A stretch of 41,169 nt of DNA from Candidatus Methylaffinis lahnbergensis (GTDB taxonomy: Bacteria; Pseudomonadota; Alphaproteobacteria; Rhizobiales; Beijerinckiaceae), in assembly GCA_002890675.1 (NCBI GenBank), contig PEFW01000024.1:1-41169 (forward strand), read 5' to 3'. A model generated the notes under the pieces. That model saw only the letters and a list, made by a program, of their open reading frames with translations. It made no database searches and was not told the DNA's origin. Made by a program: the position numbers and the translations under genes. This document shows, one piece after another, positions 8,575 to 17,535 of the stretch (the stretch's first letter is position 1; every line of letters begins with the position of its first letter).

Positions 8575-9273
8575 TCAGGCAAATGATTTCTTGCCCCACT
8601 TATTGCGGAAACGCGTCGACGCATCGCGGGCGATAGGCGCGCCATGGCCGAACCCGGCAGCATCGAATGAAAGACTGGCAAGTTTGCGCTGGCTCGCACG
8701 ACCTTCCGTCAAACTCTCGATGCCGACGGGATCACCGAGGCCCATGAGGTTCGTGCACACATCGCCCGCGAACAGCATTCGTCCCGGACGCCACAGCAGC
8801 GCGACCTGTCCCGCGCAATGCCCAGGAGTATGAATAACTTCGATGCCGCCAGCGATGGGTAGTATTTCTCCAGCGGTCAAAGGCTGGTCGATGGCAACCG
8901 GCTCCAGCCGCTCGTCGGGATGGTAGAACAGCTTGCACATCACTCGCCGCAGCAGACCAGGTGCCGCCCTCATAGGCCGAAACGGACCTCCACTCTCGGC
9001 CATAGGGATATCGAGCGGGTGCATGTAGGTCCTCGCACCGGTTTCCCGCACGATCGCAGCGGCGCTGCCGATGTGATCAGGGTGGCCGTGAGTGAAAATT
9101 AGCTGCTTGAGCTGGTCTGGCGAACGGCCAAGCCCGCGGATCGTCCCGAAGACGGCCGCCTCCTTACCTGGGTAACCGGCGTCGATCAGTGTCAACCCTT
9201 CGTTGCCCTCGATCAGGAAGGCGTTTGCCATCCCCATCAGGACGACGCGCACACCTTCGATCACACGCTTCAA
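8575..9273 (-). CDS. Metallo-beta-lactamase-fold hydrolase
   Basis: The 232-aa MBL-fold protein has the metal motif HxHxDH at residues 62-67 (HGHPDH), a later HTPGHCAGQVAL carrying the next His ligand, FAGDVCTN with the bridging Asp, and a terminal GHG. The overall form resembles glyoxalase II-like or quorum-quenching MBL hydrolases, but the substrate cannot be told. The start is uncertain: TTG 9273 gives MKRVIEG, while GTG 9264 is a slightly shorter alternative. It lies between ctaB and the cox remnant, where ctaG and coxC are usual, so it looks like an insertion into the locus. The 68-bp tandem repeats follow its stop immediately. Confidence 0.8.
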   Translation of the reverse strand: MKRVIEGVRVVLMGMANAFLIEGNEGLTLIDAGYPGKEAAVFGTIRGLGRSPDQLKQLIFTHGHPDHIGSAAAIVRETGARTYMHPLDIPMAESGGPFRPMRAAPGLLRRVMCKLFYHPDERLEPVAIDQPLTAGEILPIAGGIEVIHTPGHCAGQVALLWRPGRMLFAGDVCTNLMGLGDPVGIESLTEGRASQRKLASLSFDAAGFGHGAPIARDASTRFRNKWGKKSFA

Positions 9274-9372
9274 AGCAGCAGGGCCTTGCTGAAAATGAGT
9301 TGCCGGTGCCGATCAAGGCCGGTCATTGCGATCTCGACAAGATTTTGCAATTCGCTGTTCGTCTTCACGCCA

Positions 9373-10320
9373 TCACCATGGCATGTTCAAAGCTAAAATC
9401 GCAACAAGCCGCTCGCCGGCGATCGCGGCGAAAAGCAGGAAAAGATAGAGGATCGAAAAGCCAAACAACTGCTTCGCGCATCGATCGGCCTTGACCCCGG
9501 TCCGGTTGCAATAGACCCGCGCCGAAAATAACAGCATGAGCGCGCCAAGAGCGAGAGCGATAACGCCATAGGCCAAGGAGGCAAAGCCGATGAGCCATGG
9601 CGCAAGGCCAAGCGGAGCGAGAAGGAGCGTGTAGAGGAGTATATCGCGGCGCGTGCGATCGGCGCCCTTGACGTTCGGGAGCATCGGAACCCCGGCGCGC
9701 CCATATTCGTCGGCCCTCACGAGAGCGAGCGCCCAGAAATGCGGCGGCGTCCAAACAAAGATAATTGCGAAAAGCGCGATGCTCGCGAGGCTAATTTCGC
9801 CCGTGACCGCGGCATAGCCGACCATCGGCGGCAAGGCTCCGGCGGCGCCTCCGATCACGATATTTTGCGGGGTCAAGCGCTTGAGCCACATCGTGTAGAC
9901 GACGACGTAGAAAAAGATGGTGAAGCTTAGAAGCGCGGCGGCGAGCCAATTGGCGACAATGCCTAAGGTCATGACCGAAAGAACCGCAAGGAACATGCCA
10001 AATCCGAGCGCGTCCTCCTTGCGCATCCTGCCTGCCGGAATCGGACGGTTTTGCGTTCGCCGCATCAGCGCGTCGATGTCGGCGTCATACCACATGTTGA
10101 GGGCACCCGCCGCGCCCGCCCCGGCCGCAATGGCGAGCAGCGAGGCGAATCCAATCACCGGGTTGACGTGCGAAGGCGCGATCAAAACCCCGGTGAGCGC
10201 GGTGAACATCACCAGCGACATGACGCGCGGTTTTAGGAGCGCGAAATAACCGGAAGGGCTCGCGATCGAAACCGGGAGACTTTTGGTAAGGGCGCTACTG
10301 CTCTTGCTGACGAAACTCAT
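9373..10320 (-). CDS. ctaB: Protoheme IX farnesyltransferase (heme O synthase)
   Basis: This polytopic inner-membrane UbiA-family prenyltransferase converts heme B to heme O for heme-copper oxidases. At 315 aa it has the substrate motif [19 protein letters not shown] (the NxxxDxxxD signature) near residues 80-100, the second Asp motif [17 protein letters not shown] near 205-220, and about nine hydrophobic helices. In relatives it sits after coxB-coxA and before coxF-ctaG-coxC. Here neither coxA upstream nor ctaG/coxC downstream is present, so the enzyme must serve oxidase subunits encoded elsewhere, or be a relic. The reading frame itself is intact. Confidence 0.93.
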   Translation of the reverse strand: MSFVSKSSSALTKSLPVSIASPSGYFALLKPRVMSLVMFTALTGVLIAPSHVNPVIGFASLLAIAAGAGAAGALNMWYDADIDALMRRTQNRPIPAGRMRKEDALGFGMFLAVLSVMTLGIVANWLAAALLSFTIFFYVVVYTMWLKRLTPQNIVIGGAAGALPPMVGYAAVTGEISLASIALFAIIFVWTPPHFWALALVRADEYGRAGVPMLPNVKGADRTRRDILLYTLLLAPLGLAPWLIGFASLAYGVIALALGALMLLFSARVYCNRTGVKADRCAKQLFGFSILYLFLLFAAIAGERLVAILALNMPW

Positions 10321-10826
10321 AAGAATCGTTTCAATGCGGGTGCCCGCGACGGATTATGAATTTGAGAGCTTATCATGAAACGCGCGAGCGCATGGTTTTA
10401 TTGCTCCAAACGTTTGATTATAGGCCGTGCCGAAGGTTTCGATGAGTCGCGCGGCCGGCCGGGCAAACCTCAAAAAGCGGCCCTCGCGCCGCAGTGGCGC
10501 GCGTTTCATTACTTCCTCAATCTCTTGAGGCGGTGGGTCCGTTGGTTCAAGACCACAAACGCCCATCGAGCGCAACCGGCCGCCTTGCGGCATAAACGCG
10601 CGTTGAAGGCGCTGCTTGAGGCCGCGCTAATGCGAAGGCGCCATGCGCATCGAAGTCGGATTGCGTCCCCCACACGGTTATTTTTAACGATGCTAAAACA
10701 TGACGAATGCTTAACTTGAAGCCTGCGGCGCACTTGTCTATTTCGGGCTGGTGTATCTCGACATGATCTTGCAAAAGTCGAAACTGTTTCGCGGATCGTG
10801 CGACAACCGAAAACTGGAGAACTCCC
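10321..10826. other. Divergent intergenic region of about 500 bp
   Basis: This stretch separates the leftward ctaB from the rightward LTXXQ gene. Open frames on both strands show no ribosome-binding site or recognisable product. A run with GGTTCAAGACC near 10546 looks superficially like a tRNA T-loop, but I could not pair an acceptor stem around it. The right end must hold the promoter of the LTXXQ gene. I see no terminator or repeat. Confidence 0.4.
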
Positions 10827-11426
10827 ATGAAACCGGGTTTGCCTTTCGCCTTGACTATGATCGCCCTTGTTGGATCCGGCATCGCGTTTGCTGTTTCTAA
10901 CGGCCACGCGGGACAACCACCCCACGCGGAACAATCCCCCGCCAACGTTCCGGCAGGCACGGAAAAGCACGTTTTCTCGCCCGCGGACCGCGCCGCTTTC
11001 CTCGCCGCGCGGATCGCCGCCCTGCATGCCGGTTTGACACTGTCGCCGGAGCAGGAGAAGCTCTGGCCAGCCGTCGAGACCGCGGTGCGCAACGCCGCCA
11101 ACAATGCAATGGTCAGGCGCCAGAAATTCAAGGACGCGCCGGAGCCCGCAAGCCTCATCGACCGGCTGCGGCGGCGCGGCGAAAACGCGGTGGCGCGGGG
11201 CCAAAATCTCGAAGCGATCGCGGACGCGGCGGCGCCTCTTTATGCGACCTTGAGCGACGACCAGAAACATCGTCTGCCGGTGCTCATGCACGGGGTCAGG
11301 CCGCACCATCGCCATTTCGCCATGATGGATAATGACCAGGAGCATTGGGGGTGGCGTCACGGCCGAGGCGAACAGGAGGGTTTCGCGCCACAGGACGGTG
11401 ATCATTCCGGGCCACAGGGGCATTAG
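10827..11426 (+). CDS. Periplasmic LTXXQ/Spy-like protein
   Basis: The 199-aa exported protein has an N-terminal signal peptide (MKPGLPFALTMIALVGSGIA with cleavage near residue 25-30). Two LTxxQ-type elements follow: LTLSPEQEKLW near residue 70 and LSDDQKHRL near 145. This is the signature of the CpxP/Spy family of all-helical periplasmic chaperone or metal-stress proteins. The C-terminal 45 residues are rich in His, Gly, Asp and Gln (HHRHFAMMDND, WGWRHGRG), which suggests metal binding but is not proof. A GGAG lies about ten bases before the ATG. It is probably monocistronic or co-transcribed with the phosphopantetheinyl transferase 41 bases downstream. Confidence 0.75.
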   Translation: MKPGLPFALTMIALVGSGIAFAVSNGHAGQPPHAEQSPANVPAGTEKHVFSPADRAAFLAARIAALHAGLTLSPEQEKLWPAVETAVRNAANNAMVRRQKFKDAPEPASLIDRLRRRGENAVARGQNLEAIADAAAPLYATLSDDQKHRLPVLMHGVRPHHRHFAMMDNDQEHWGWRHGRGEQEGFAPQDGDHSGPQGH

Positions 11427-11467
11427 GACTTAAACGCCAGCGCGGTGCGGCTGGGCTTTGGATCGAC

Positions 11468-12163
11468 ATGGCGGAGACCCGCGCGCTGCCTCTCAAGCGG
11501 CTAACCTTGCCAAGCGGCGCGGGCGTCGCGCTTTGGCTCGCGGGGCCCGCCGGTCCGGGTGGGGTTCCGGAGCATTTGTGGAACACTCTCTCTCGCGGCG
11601 AGAAGGACCGGGCGAACCGTTTCCGGCGCGCGGAGGACCGCGCGCTGTTCGGCTTGACGCGCGGCGCGTTGCGTTGCCTGCTGAGCGAGGCGACAAGCGT
11701 TTCGGCGGAAAAGATCGCGTTCGCGGAAGGACCTCACGGAAAGCCCCGCCTGGCCGGGACCGATGGGCCGCATTTCAATGTTTCCCATTCGGGGTGCTGG
11801 GCATTGATCGGATTTTCCGGCAGCCGCGATATCGGCGTGGACATCGAATTTATGCGCGCGGCGGGCGGCGAACTGGACTTGGCGCGGTCCTTCTTTTCGG
11901 CCGCCGAATTCCGCTCTCTCAAAGGCCTTGCGAATGGTATGTTGCTTTCGTCCTTTTATAAAATCTGGACCTGCAAGGAAGCTGTTCTGAAGGCGATTGG
12001 CGCCGGTATCTCCGAGCACCTCAAGGATTTTTCGGTCGAATTGACCGAGGATGGGTACGTAATCCATCCCGAACCGAACTACTTTTCGCCCGTGCTTGCC
12101 TCGGTCGCCGTCCAACCGGCCGAGGTTCCGGAAGGCTATGCCGGATGTTACGCCTTGGCGTGA
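11468..12163 (+). CDS. 4'-phosphopantetheinyl transferase (Sfp type)
   Basis: It transfers the phosphopantetheine arm of CoA to Ser of carrier proteins of polyketide, peptide or fatty acid synthases. The 231-aa size and motifs fit the Sfp/Gsp group: HFNVSHSGCWALIGFS near residue 105, GVDIEFMR with Mg-binding Asp125 and Glu127, and FYKIWTCKEAVLKAIG with Trp167, Lys170 and Glu171. No carrier-protein or synthase gene is in the window, so the client is unknown. It begins 41 bases after the LTXXQ gene. Confidence 0.88.
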   Translation: MAETRALPLKRLTLPSGAGVALWLAGPAGPGGVPEHLWNTLSRGEKDRANRFRRAEDRALFGLTRGALRCLLSEATSVSAEKIAFAEGPHGKPRLAGTDGPHFNVSHSGCWALIGFSGSRDIGVDIEFMRAAGGELDLARSFFSAAEFRSLKGLANGMLLSSFYKIWTCKEAVLKAIGAGISEHLKDFSVELTEDGYVIHPEPNYFSPVLASVAVQPAEVPEGYAGCYALA

Positions 12164-12217
12164 GCGCCACGTGATATAGTGTGCATTGCGGTCCAACGCC
12201 CACGCTCGAGGCATTCC

Positions 12218-13759
12218 ATGCGAAAGTTCTCCCGCCGCCAGACCTTGGCGGCCATGCTGGCCGCTGGCGCGAGCATTGCTGCCCAACGCGCGCGCGCAGC
12301 ATCCGGCGCCGCATCCTCCTCCCACGCGTCCTTTCTTCTGGTCAACGATGTCTACCGGATCGACGAAAATAGGGACGGGCGCGGCGGCATGGCGCGTTTC
12401 GCGGCCGTAGTGAAGGAGGAGCGGGCGAGGGCGCTCGCCGAAGGTCGCCGTCTCATTTGCGTTCACGCCGGCGATACGCTGTCTCCGAGCCTGTTGTCGA
12501 GCTTCGATCAAGGCGCGCATATGATCGATCTCTTCAACGATGTGGGGCTCGATGTTTTCGTTCCGGGCAATCATGAATTCGATTTTGGCAAGGATAATTA
12601 TTTCGAGCGGATGGGAGAGGCCCGTTTCCCGATCCTTGCCGCCAATCTCACGGATGCCGCGGGGATGAGGTTGGCGCGTCATCAGGATCAGATTTTGATC
12701 GAGGCGGACGGCCTCAAACTCGCGCTCGTCGGCGCCGCCTTTGAAGCGACGGCAAGCGCTTCGCGCCCCGGCGATCTCGTATTCGGACCAACGATCCCGG
12801 CGGTCCTCGCGGCCGCCAAGAGTGCGCGCGCGGCGGGCGCCGATTTCGTCATCGCCATCGTACATGCCGACAAGGCGACGGGCGCCGCATTGATGAATAC
12901 CCATGCCGTCGATCTCATCCTGTCCGGCCATAATCACGATCTGCATATCGATTTCGATGGCCGCACCGCGTTCGTCGAATCCGAGCAGGATGCAAATTAT
13001 GTCACGGTCGTCGATATCGAATTCGCGCCTGGCAAGGGCGGAGCAAATCGCTCGCTGTCATGGTGGCCAGATTTCCGCGTGCTCGATACGGCGAAGATCG
13101 ATCCCGATCCTTCGATGCTCGACAAGGTCCGCCCTTACCAGGCCGGGTTGGCGAAGCGGTTCGATGTCGAGATCGCGACCTTTGCCGCGCCTCTCGACAG
13201 CCGCACCGGGGCCGTGCGCTCGGGGGAAACCGCGATCGGCGATCTCATCGCCGATGCGCTCCGCAAGGCCGCACAGGCGGACATCGCGATCGTCAATGGC
13301 GGCGGCATCAGAGGCGACAAAATCTATCCGGCGGGCACCAAACTCTCGAAGCGCGACATCCTCGACGAACTCCCTTTCGGCAACAAAACCATGTTGACGA
13401 TTGTTCCGGGCAAAGCCATTCTGGCCGCGCTCGAAAACGGGCTTTCTCAGATCGAGCGCTTGGCGGGGCGGTTTCCGCAAGTCGCCGGGCTCTCCATCGT
13501 CGCCGATCCTGCGGCGGCGCCAGGCGCGCGGGTGAAGACGGTTATGGTTAATGGCGAAGCGCTTGACATAGCCCACGATTACAGGCTTGCGACCGACGAT
13601 TTCATGGCACTTGGCGGCGACGGCTATGGGATGCTCGCGGGCAAGACCCATGTGAGCGCGGACTCCGGCACAAGGCTCGTCGCCCTTGATGTAATCGACT
13701 ATGTCGAGGCGGCGAAAGTTATCGACGCGAAGGTGGAGGGACGGATCGTGTTTCGATAA
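12218..13759 (+). CDS. Tat-exported bifunctional 5'-nucleotidase/2',3'-cyclic phosphodiesterase
   Basis: The 513-aa metallophosphatase belongs to the UshA/5'-nucleotidase family and hydrolyses nucleotides in the periplasm to release phosphate and nucleoside. The N-terminus carries a Tat signal (SRRQTLAAMLAAG, twin Arg at residues 6-7, Ala-rich cleavage region near 28). The metallophosphatase domain shows HAGDTLSPS, VPGNHEFDFG and SGHNHD; the C-terminal 5'-nucleotidase domain shows VNGGGIRGD and LATDDFMALGGDGY. Part of the usual first metal motif (DxHG/DxHS) reads LLVNDVYRID here, so one ligand position is atypical. I chose ATG 12218 because the Tat signal begins there; an upstream in-frame GTG at 12179 would add 13 residues before it. 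Confidence 0.85.
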   Translation: MRKFSRRQTLAAMLAAGASIAAQRARAASGAASSSHASFLLVNDVYRIDENRDGRGGMARFAAVVKEERARALAEGRRLICVHAGDTLSPSLLSSFDQGAHMIDLFNDVGLDVFVPGNHEFDFGKDNYFERMGEARFPILAANLTDAAGMRLARHQDQILIEADGLKLALVGAAFEATASASRPGDLVFGPTIPAVLAAAKSARAAGADFVIAIVHADKATGAALMNTHAVDLILSGHNHDLHIDFDGRTAFVESEQDANYVTVVDIEFAPGKGGANRSLSWWPDFRVLDTAKIDPDPSMLDKVRPYQAGLAKRFDVEIATFAAPLDSRTGAVRSGETAIGDLIADALRKAAQADIAIVNGGGIRGDKIYPAGTKLSKRDILDELPFGNKTMLTIVPGKAILAALENGLSQIERLAGRFPQVAGLSIVADPAAAPGARVKTVMVNGEALDIAHDYRLATDDFMALGGDGYGMLAGKTHVSADSGTRLVALDVIDYVEAAKVIDAKVEGRIVFR

Positions 13760-13896
13760 GCGGGGTGGCACCGTCAACTTGGCCAAGCCGTATACTGACC
13801 AGATCGCTGCCAGGACTCTCGGCATGTCTTCCTCGCGTTGAGCTTGTCACAACGAGCGGCTAGAACCCGCGCTGGATGACCCGGGAACGAGAGCCG

Positions 13897-14793
13897 ATGA
13901 ACGAACAAGCCAATCCTAGCCCACACGAACAAGCGCAAGCGCAGGCGCAACAACAGGCCGCGATCCTGATGCAGGCGCTTCCGCATATGTTGCGCTACGA
14001 CGATGCGATCGTCGTCGTCAAATATGGCGGCCATGCCATGGGCGACGACAAGGTCGCGCGGGATTTCGCGCGCGACATGGTTCTCCTCGAACAATCCGGG
14101 GTCAATCCCGTTGTCGTCCATGGCGGCGGCCCGCAGATCGGTGCGATGCTCGGCAAGCTCGGCATTAAGTCGGCGTTTTCGGATGGACTACGGATCACCG
14201 ACCGAGCCACCATGGAAATTGTCGAGATGGTGCTGGCCGGTTCGATAAACAAGCAGATCGTCGGGTTTATCAATGCCGAGGGCGGCCGCGCGATCGGCCT
14301 TTGCGGCAAGGACGGCAATATGGTGATCGCCAGCAAAGTGCCGCGGACGGGCAACGACGTCGATCTCGGCTTTGTCGGCGAACCGGCCAAGGTGGATAAA
14401 ACCGTGCTCGACCAGGTGCTCGGGCGCGAGCTCATCCCCGTCCTCGCGCCGGTCGCGCAAGGCGAGGACGGCGAGACTTATAATGTCAACGCCGATACGT
14501 TCGCGGGCGCGATCGCCGGCGCGCTGAAGGCGAAGCGGCTGGTGCTGCTCACCGACGTGCAAGGCGTCCTCGACCGCGACAAGAATTTGATCAAACAGTT
14601 GCACGTCGATGAAATTCATGCCCTCATCGCCGATGGCACGATCACCGGCGGCATGATTCCGAAGGTCGAAACCTGCATCGATGCGCTCGAACACGGCGTC
14701 GAAGGCGCCGTGATCCTCGACGGCAAGATGCCGCATGCCGTGCTCATCGAGCTTTTGACCGATCACGGCGCCGGTACTCTGATTACACGGTGA
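13897..14793 (+). CDS. argB: Acetylglutamate kinase
   Basis: It phosphorylates N-acetyl-L-glutamate in arginine biosynthesis. The 298-aa product has the amino acid kinase fold: VVKYGGHAM with the ATP-binding Lys near residue 37, [13 protein letters not shown] for N-acetylglutamate and phosphate binding, [17 protein letters not shown], and [18 protein letters not shown] at the allosteric/ATP region. The start could be ATG 13876, seven codons earlier; I prefer 13897 because a GAGAG-like site precedes it and the length then fits the family. The stop overlaps the GTG of the HAD gene by 4 bases (GTGA), implying translational coupling. Confidence 0.95.
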   Translation: MNEQANPSPHEQAQAQAQQQAAILMQALPHMLRYDDAIVVVKYGGHAMGDDKVARDFARDMVLLEQSGVNPVVVHGGGPQIGAMLGKLGIKSAFSDGLRITDRATMEIVEMVLAGSINKQIVGFINAEGGRAIGLCGKDGNMVIASKVPRTGNDVDLGFVGEPAKVDKTVLDQVLGRELIPVLAPVAQGEDGETYNVNADTFAGAIAGALKAKRLVLLTDVQGVLDRDKNLIKQLHVDEIHALIADGTITGGMIPKVETCIDALEHGVEGAVILDGKMPHAVLIELLTDHGAGTLITR

Positions 14794-15572
14794 AAGACAC
14801 GAAACCCTTTTTGGACGATCCTCCCCATGGGCCGTGCGTATTTGCCGGCGAGGCCGCTCCGGCCGCCGATACCCTATCGCACATCAACACATGGGTCTTC
14901 GATCTCGACAACACGCTCTATCCGGCCGATTGCGATCTGTGGCCGAAGATCGATCAGCGGATCACGCTGTACCTCAGCTATCTCTTTGGACTTGATGGCA
15001 TGTCGTCCCGGGCGTTGCAAAAATATTATTATCGGCGCTACGGCACGACCCTGCGCGGCCTGATGGTGGAATATGGCATTGGCCCGGAGGAATTTCTCGA
15101 TTTCACGCATGACATCGACCGCTCCTCGCTTCTGCCTAATCCGGCTCTCGCAACCGCCATCACGACCTTGCCCGGACGCAAGCTCATTTTGACGAACGGG
15201 TCGCGCGAACATGCCTTGCTGACTGCCGGGGCGCTTGGCCTGGAGGCGATGTTCGAGGATATATTTGACATTGCTGACGCCGATTTCGTGCCGAAGCCAG
15301 CGGCTGCCACCTACGAACGATTTTTCGAAAGGCACGCGGTCGATCCTGCGCGAGCCGTTATGTTCGAGGATCTCGCGAAAAATCTCATTATTCCGCATGA
15401 AAGAGGAATGACGACGGTGCTCGTCGTGCCGGAACCCGGCCAGAGGGACCATCGCGAAGCCTTCGAGATCACGCATGATCCCGCGAAACCCTTTATCGAT
15501 TTCGTGACGAGCGACCTCGCGCGGTTCCTTAGGGGCGTCACTCCGGATGCCCCGGATACGGCGGACGTTTAA
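14790..15572 (+). CDS. HAD-family pyrimidine 5'-nucleotidase
   Basis: The 260-aa enzyme of the SDT1/Phm8-like pyrimidine 5'-nucleotidase branch of the HAD superfamily removes phosphate from UMP/CMP-type nucleotides (by family). Motif I is [11 protein letters not shown] with Asp38 as nucleophile and Asp40 as acid, motif II is [10 protein letters not shown], motif III includes [12 protein letters not shown], and motif IV is [10 protein letters not shown]. It starts with GTG inside the argB stop. The argB-HAD-dapD order is common in Hyphomicrobiales, but here a 0.9-kb insert begins five bases after its TAA. The insert's flanking direct repeat includes its last codons. Confidence 0.9.
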   Translation: MKDTKPFLDDPPHGPCVFAGEAAPAADTLSHINTWVFDLDNTLYPADCDLWPKIDQRITLYLSYLFGLDGMSSRALQKYYYRRYGTTLRGLMVEYGIGPEEFLDFTHDIDRSSLLPNPALATAITTLPGRKLILTNGSREHALLTAGALGLEAMFEDIFDIADADFVPKPAAATYERFFERHAVDPARAVMFEDLAKNLIIPHERGMTTVLVVPEPGQRDHREAFEITHDPAKPFIDFVTSDLARFLRGVTPDAPDTADV

Positions 15573-15576
15573 GGGG

Positions 15577-15592
15577 GTGTCTCAGTTTGAAG
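15577..15592 (+). repeat. Left terminal inverted repeat of the TIR element
   Basis: GTGTCTCAGTTTGAAG pairs with the reverse complement of 16451-16466 (GTGTCTCAGATTGAAA), with 14 of 16 bases identical. It starts five bases after the HAD stop codon. Confidence 0.7.
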
Positions 15593-15708
15593 CCTGAGGC
15601 GATTCTGGTCCTGGGAAAACATCATCGCTTTCATTGGTGGCGCAATAGGCAATAAAGCAGGGCATGTAACAAAGCTCGTCTTCAAATAGTACCTTAGGGA
15701 GATAGATT

Positions 15709-16420
15709 ATGGCAAACAAAAGAGCGGTCAACGCTATTTCGGATCAGAAGAACGTCAAAAAGAAGCGTTCAACTTTTCGAGATACATTCTTATATAAACT
15801 CAAGGAAACTGCCAACGACGATCAAAAATTCGTAAATAACAAGACCCTACGAGAAGCTCTTAATTGGGAGGAAGATCGCTACAATCGCATTAAAGAACAG
15901 CTTAGAGACGAAAACTTAATTGTGGTTGGCAGAGGTGGGCCTGGTGGGGCTGTAGCAATAGCAAATTTGCCTGGATCCCCTCAGCGTTTTTATTTCGTAT
16001 TGTCATACCGATGAGGCGCTAAAGGAAGAACTGAGAAAGCATCTCGACCCTCTTAAGCGGCAGCACCTCATATCCGAGTGGCGTGACAGAAAAATAGTTG
16101 CGGGAGAAAATTGGGGAGAAGCAATTTCGAAAAATCTCGAATCGGCTTCCATCGTGCTTCTGTTGGTGAGCATCGACTTTATAAACTCCTCGTACTGTTA
16201 CGATATCGAGTTGGATAAGGCTTTGGAGCAAAACGACGGCAAGAAGTGCATTGTCATTCCGGTAATCCTCAGGGCCTGTATGTGGCAACATACTCCATTC
16301 GCCAAACTCCAAGCTTTGCCCAAAGATGCGAAGCCGGTCTGTGCTTGGCCCGATCGGGACGAGGCTTTTGTCAACGTAGTGGAAGGCATCAAAGCAGCAG
16401 CCGAAAAGCTGCTGGGTTGA
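15709..16420 (+). pseudogene. Winged-helix plus TIR-domain protein, split by a frameshift
   Basis: Frame one (15709-16014) starts at an ATG with GGGAGATAG just upstream. It encodes a basic N-terminus and a winged-helix-like domain (FVNNKTLREALNWEEDRYNRIKEQL, then a beta-wing IVVGRGGPGGAV), stopping at 101 aa. Frame two, open from 15962 to the TGA at 16420, has no ATG, GTG or TTG before 16154. It nevertheless encodes a clear TIR start FISYCHTDEALKEEL at about 15990, then VLLLVSIDFINSSYCYDIEL with the expected catalytic Glu, then an alpha/beta remainder to the end. The join falls at a run of five T (15987-15991); removing one T would fuse the domains into a protein of about 236 aa. TIR domains cleave NAD+ or make cyclic ADP-ribose signals in bacterial immunity (family knowledge). 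It could be a disrupted gene, a sequencing error or recoding. Confidence 0.75.
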
Positions 16421-16450
16421 CTGCCGACGAACGCAGCGAAGCGCAGGCGA

Positions 16451-16466
16451 TTTCAATCTGAGACAC
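16451..16466 (-). repeat. Right terminal inverted repeat of the TIR element
   Basis: TTTCAATCTGAGACAC on the plus strand mirrors the left repeat at 15577-15592. The 10-bp flanking direct repeat follows two bases later. Confidence 0.7.
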
Positions 16467-16555
16467 GACGGACGTTTAGGTGCCATTGACATTTGCGGCG
16501 AGTGTACCGAAGCTCCCGCGCGCCTTGCAATATTCCCACCCTGCCGGAGACCCAT

Positions 16556-17407
16556 ATGCACGGCCTCGAAACGATTGTCGACGCGGCTTACGACGATCAT
16601 GCCAACATCGATGTAGGGACGCAAGGCGAGGTCCGGGACGCCGTTGAAGCGGCCTTGCGCCTTCTCGACACGGGAAAACTCCGCGTCGCGGAAAAGATCG
16701 AGGGCGCATCCGGGCCCGGCTCCTGGAAGGTCAACCAATGGCTGAAGAAGGCCGTGCTTCTATCATTCCGCTTGAACGACATGGCGGCCATTCCGGGCGG
16801 ACCCGGCGGCACGTCCTGGTGGGACAAATTGCCGTCCAAATTCGCGGGCTGGGGCTCAGAGGAACATGCGGCGGCCGGGTTTCGCTCGGTGCCCAATTGC
16901 GTGGTGCGGCGCTCGGCCTATATCGCACCGGGGGTGATCTTGATGCCGTCGTTCGTAAATGTCGGCGCCTATGTCGATCGCGGCACGATGGTCGATACCT
17001 GGGCGACGATCGGCTCCTGCGCGCAAATCGGCAAGAATGTGCATCTTTCCGGCGGAGCCGGCATCGGCGGGGTGCTCGAACCCTTGCAGGCCAATCCGAC
17101 CATCATCGAGGACGATTGTTTCATCGGCGCCCGTTCGGAAATTGTTGAAGGCGTGATTGTCGGCCAGGGTTCGGTGATCGCGATGGGGACATTCATTTCC
17201 GCCTCGACAAAAATCGTCGACCGGGCAACCGGCGAGGTCCGCTTGGGTTTTGTGCCGCCCTATTCGGTCGTTGTCTCGGGCAATCTGCCCGGAAAACCCC
17301 TGCCCGGCGGCGCGCCTGGCCCCTCGCTTTATTGTGCCGTGATCGTTAAAACCGTGGATGCAAGGACTCGCTCGAAAATCTCCATCAACGAACTTTTGAG
17401 GGAGTGA
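16556..17407 (+). CDS. dapD: 2,3,4,5-tetrahydropyridine-2,6-dicarboxylate N-succinyltransferase
   Basis: It transfers succinyl from succinyl-CoA to tetrahydrodipicolinate in lysine and diaminopimelate synthesis. The 283-aa length is typical. The N-terminal helical part includes [21 protein letters not shown] near residue 60. The left-handed beta-helix follows with hexapeptide repeats ([42 protein letters not shown] region) and then [25 protein letters not shown] with the conserved active-site surroundings. I chose ATG 16556, with GGAG about six bases upstream; the frame is open to 16493, which would reach close to the element's right end. It would normally directly follow the HAD gene. Confidence 0.95.
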   Translation: MHGLETIVDAAYDDHANIDVGTQGEVRDAVEAALRLLDTGKLRVAEKIEGASGPGSWKVNQWLKKAVLLSFRLNDMAAIPGGPGGTSWWDKLPSKFAGWGSEEHAAAGFRSVPNCVVRRSAYIAPGVILMPSFVNVGAYVDRGTMVDTWATIGSCAQIGKNVHLSGGAGIGGVLEPLQANPTIIEDDCFIGARSEIVEGVIVGQGSVIAMGTFISASTKIVDRATGEVRLGFVPPYSVVVSGNLPGKPLPGGAPGPSLYCAVIVKTVDARTRSKISINELLRE

Positions 17408-17535
17408 CGGCGGCGTCTGTCGCCGGAGCTTGCCGCGCGGCCGAGGCGACTCAAGAAGCTCAATATGTGGTTGCAGGCGCGCGGCCTCGAGCTGAGCTTT
17501 TTCTCGTTAGATCGATTTAAATCCGAGAGAGATAA

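Larger units (their letters stand above)
15562..16478. mobile_element. Small transposon-like insert carrying a TIR gene
   Basis: About 0.9 kb separates the HAD gene from dapD. The insert is bounded by 16-bp inverted repeats (15577-15592 and 16451-16466, matching at 14 of 16 positions, GTGTCTCAG outermost). The 10-bp sequence CGGACGTTTA occurs just outside both ends (15562-15571 and 16469-16478). The interior is AT-rich compared with its neighbours and contains one winged-helix/TIR gene but no transposase, so it would be non-autonomous. The direct repeats lie 5 and 2 bases from the inverted repeats, so the exact insertion duplication is unclear. Insertion at the stop codon left the HAD protein intact. 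Confidence 0.65.

Noticed and set aside
9270..9368. 32-codon minus-strand frame between ctaB and the MBL gene
   Set aside because: It starts with GTG and its stop overlaps the MBL start, but it has no recognised family or clear ribosome-binding site, so it is not listed as a gene.
10540..10580. T-loop-like GGTTCAAGACC suggesting a tRNA
   Set aside because: No acceptor or anticodon stem could be paired around it. I see no tRNA or rRNA gene in the window.
11501..12946. 481-codon minus-strand open frame
   Set aside because: It runs antisense through the phosphopantetheinyl transferase and 5'-nucleotidase genes. High GC makes such long shadows common.
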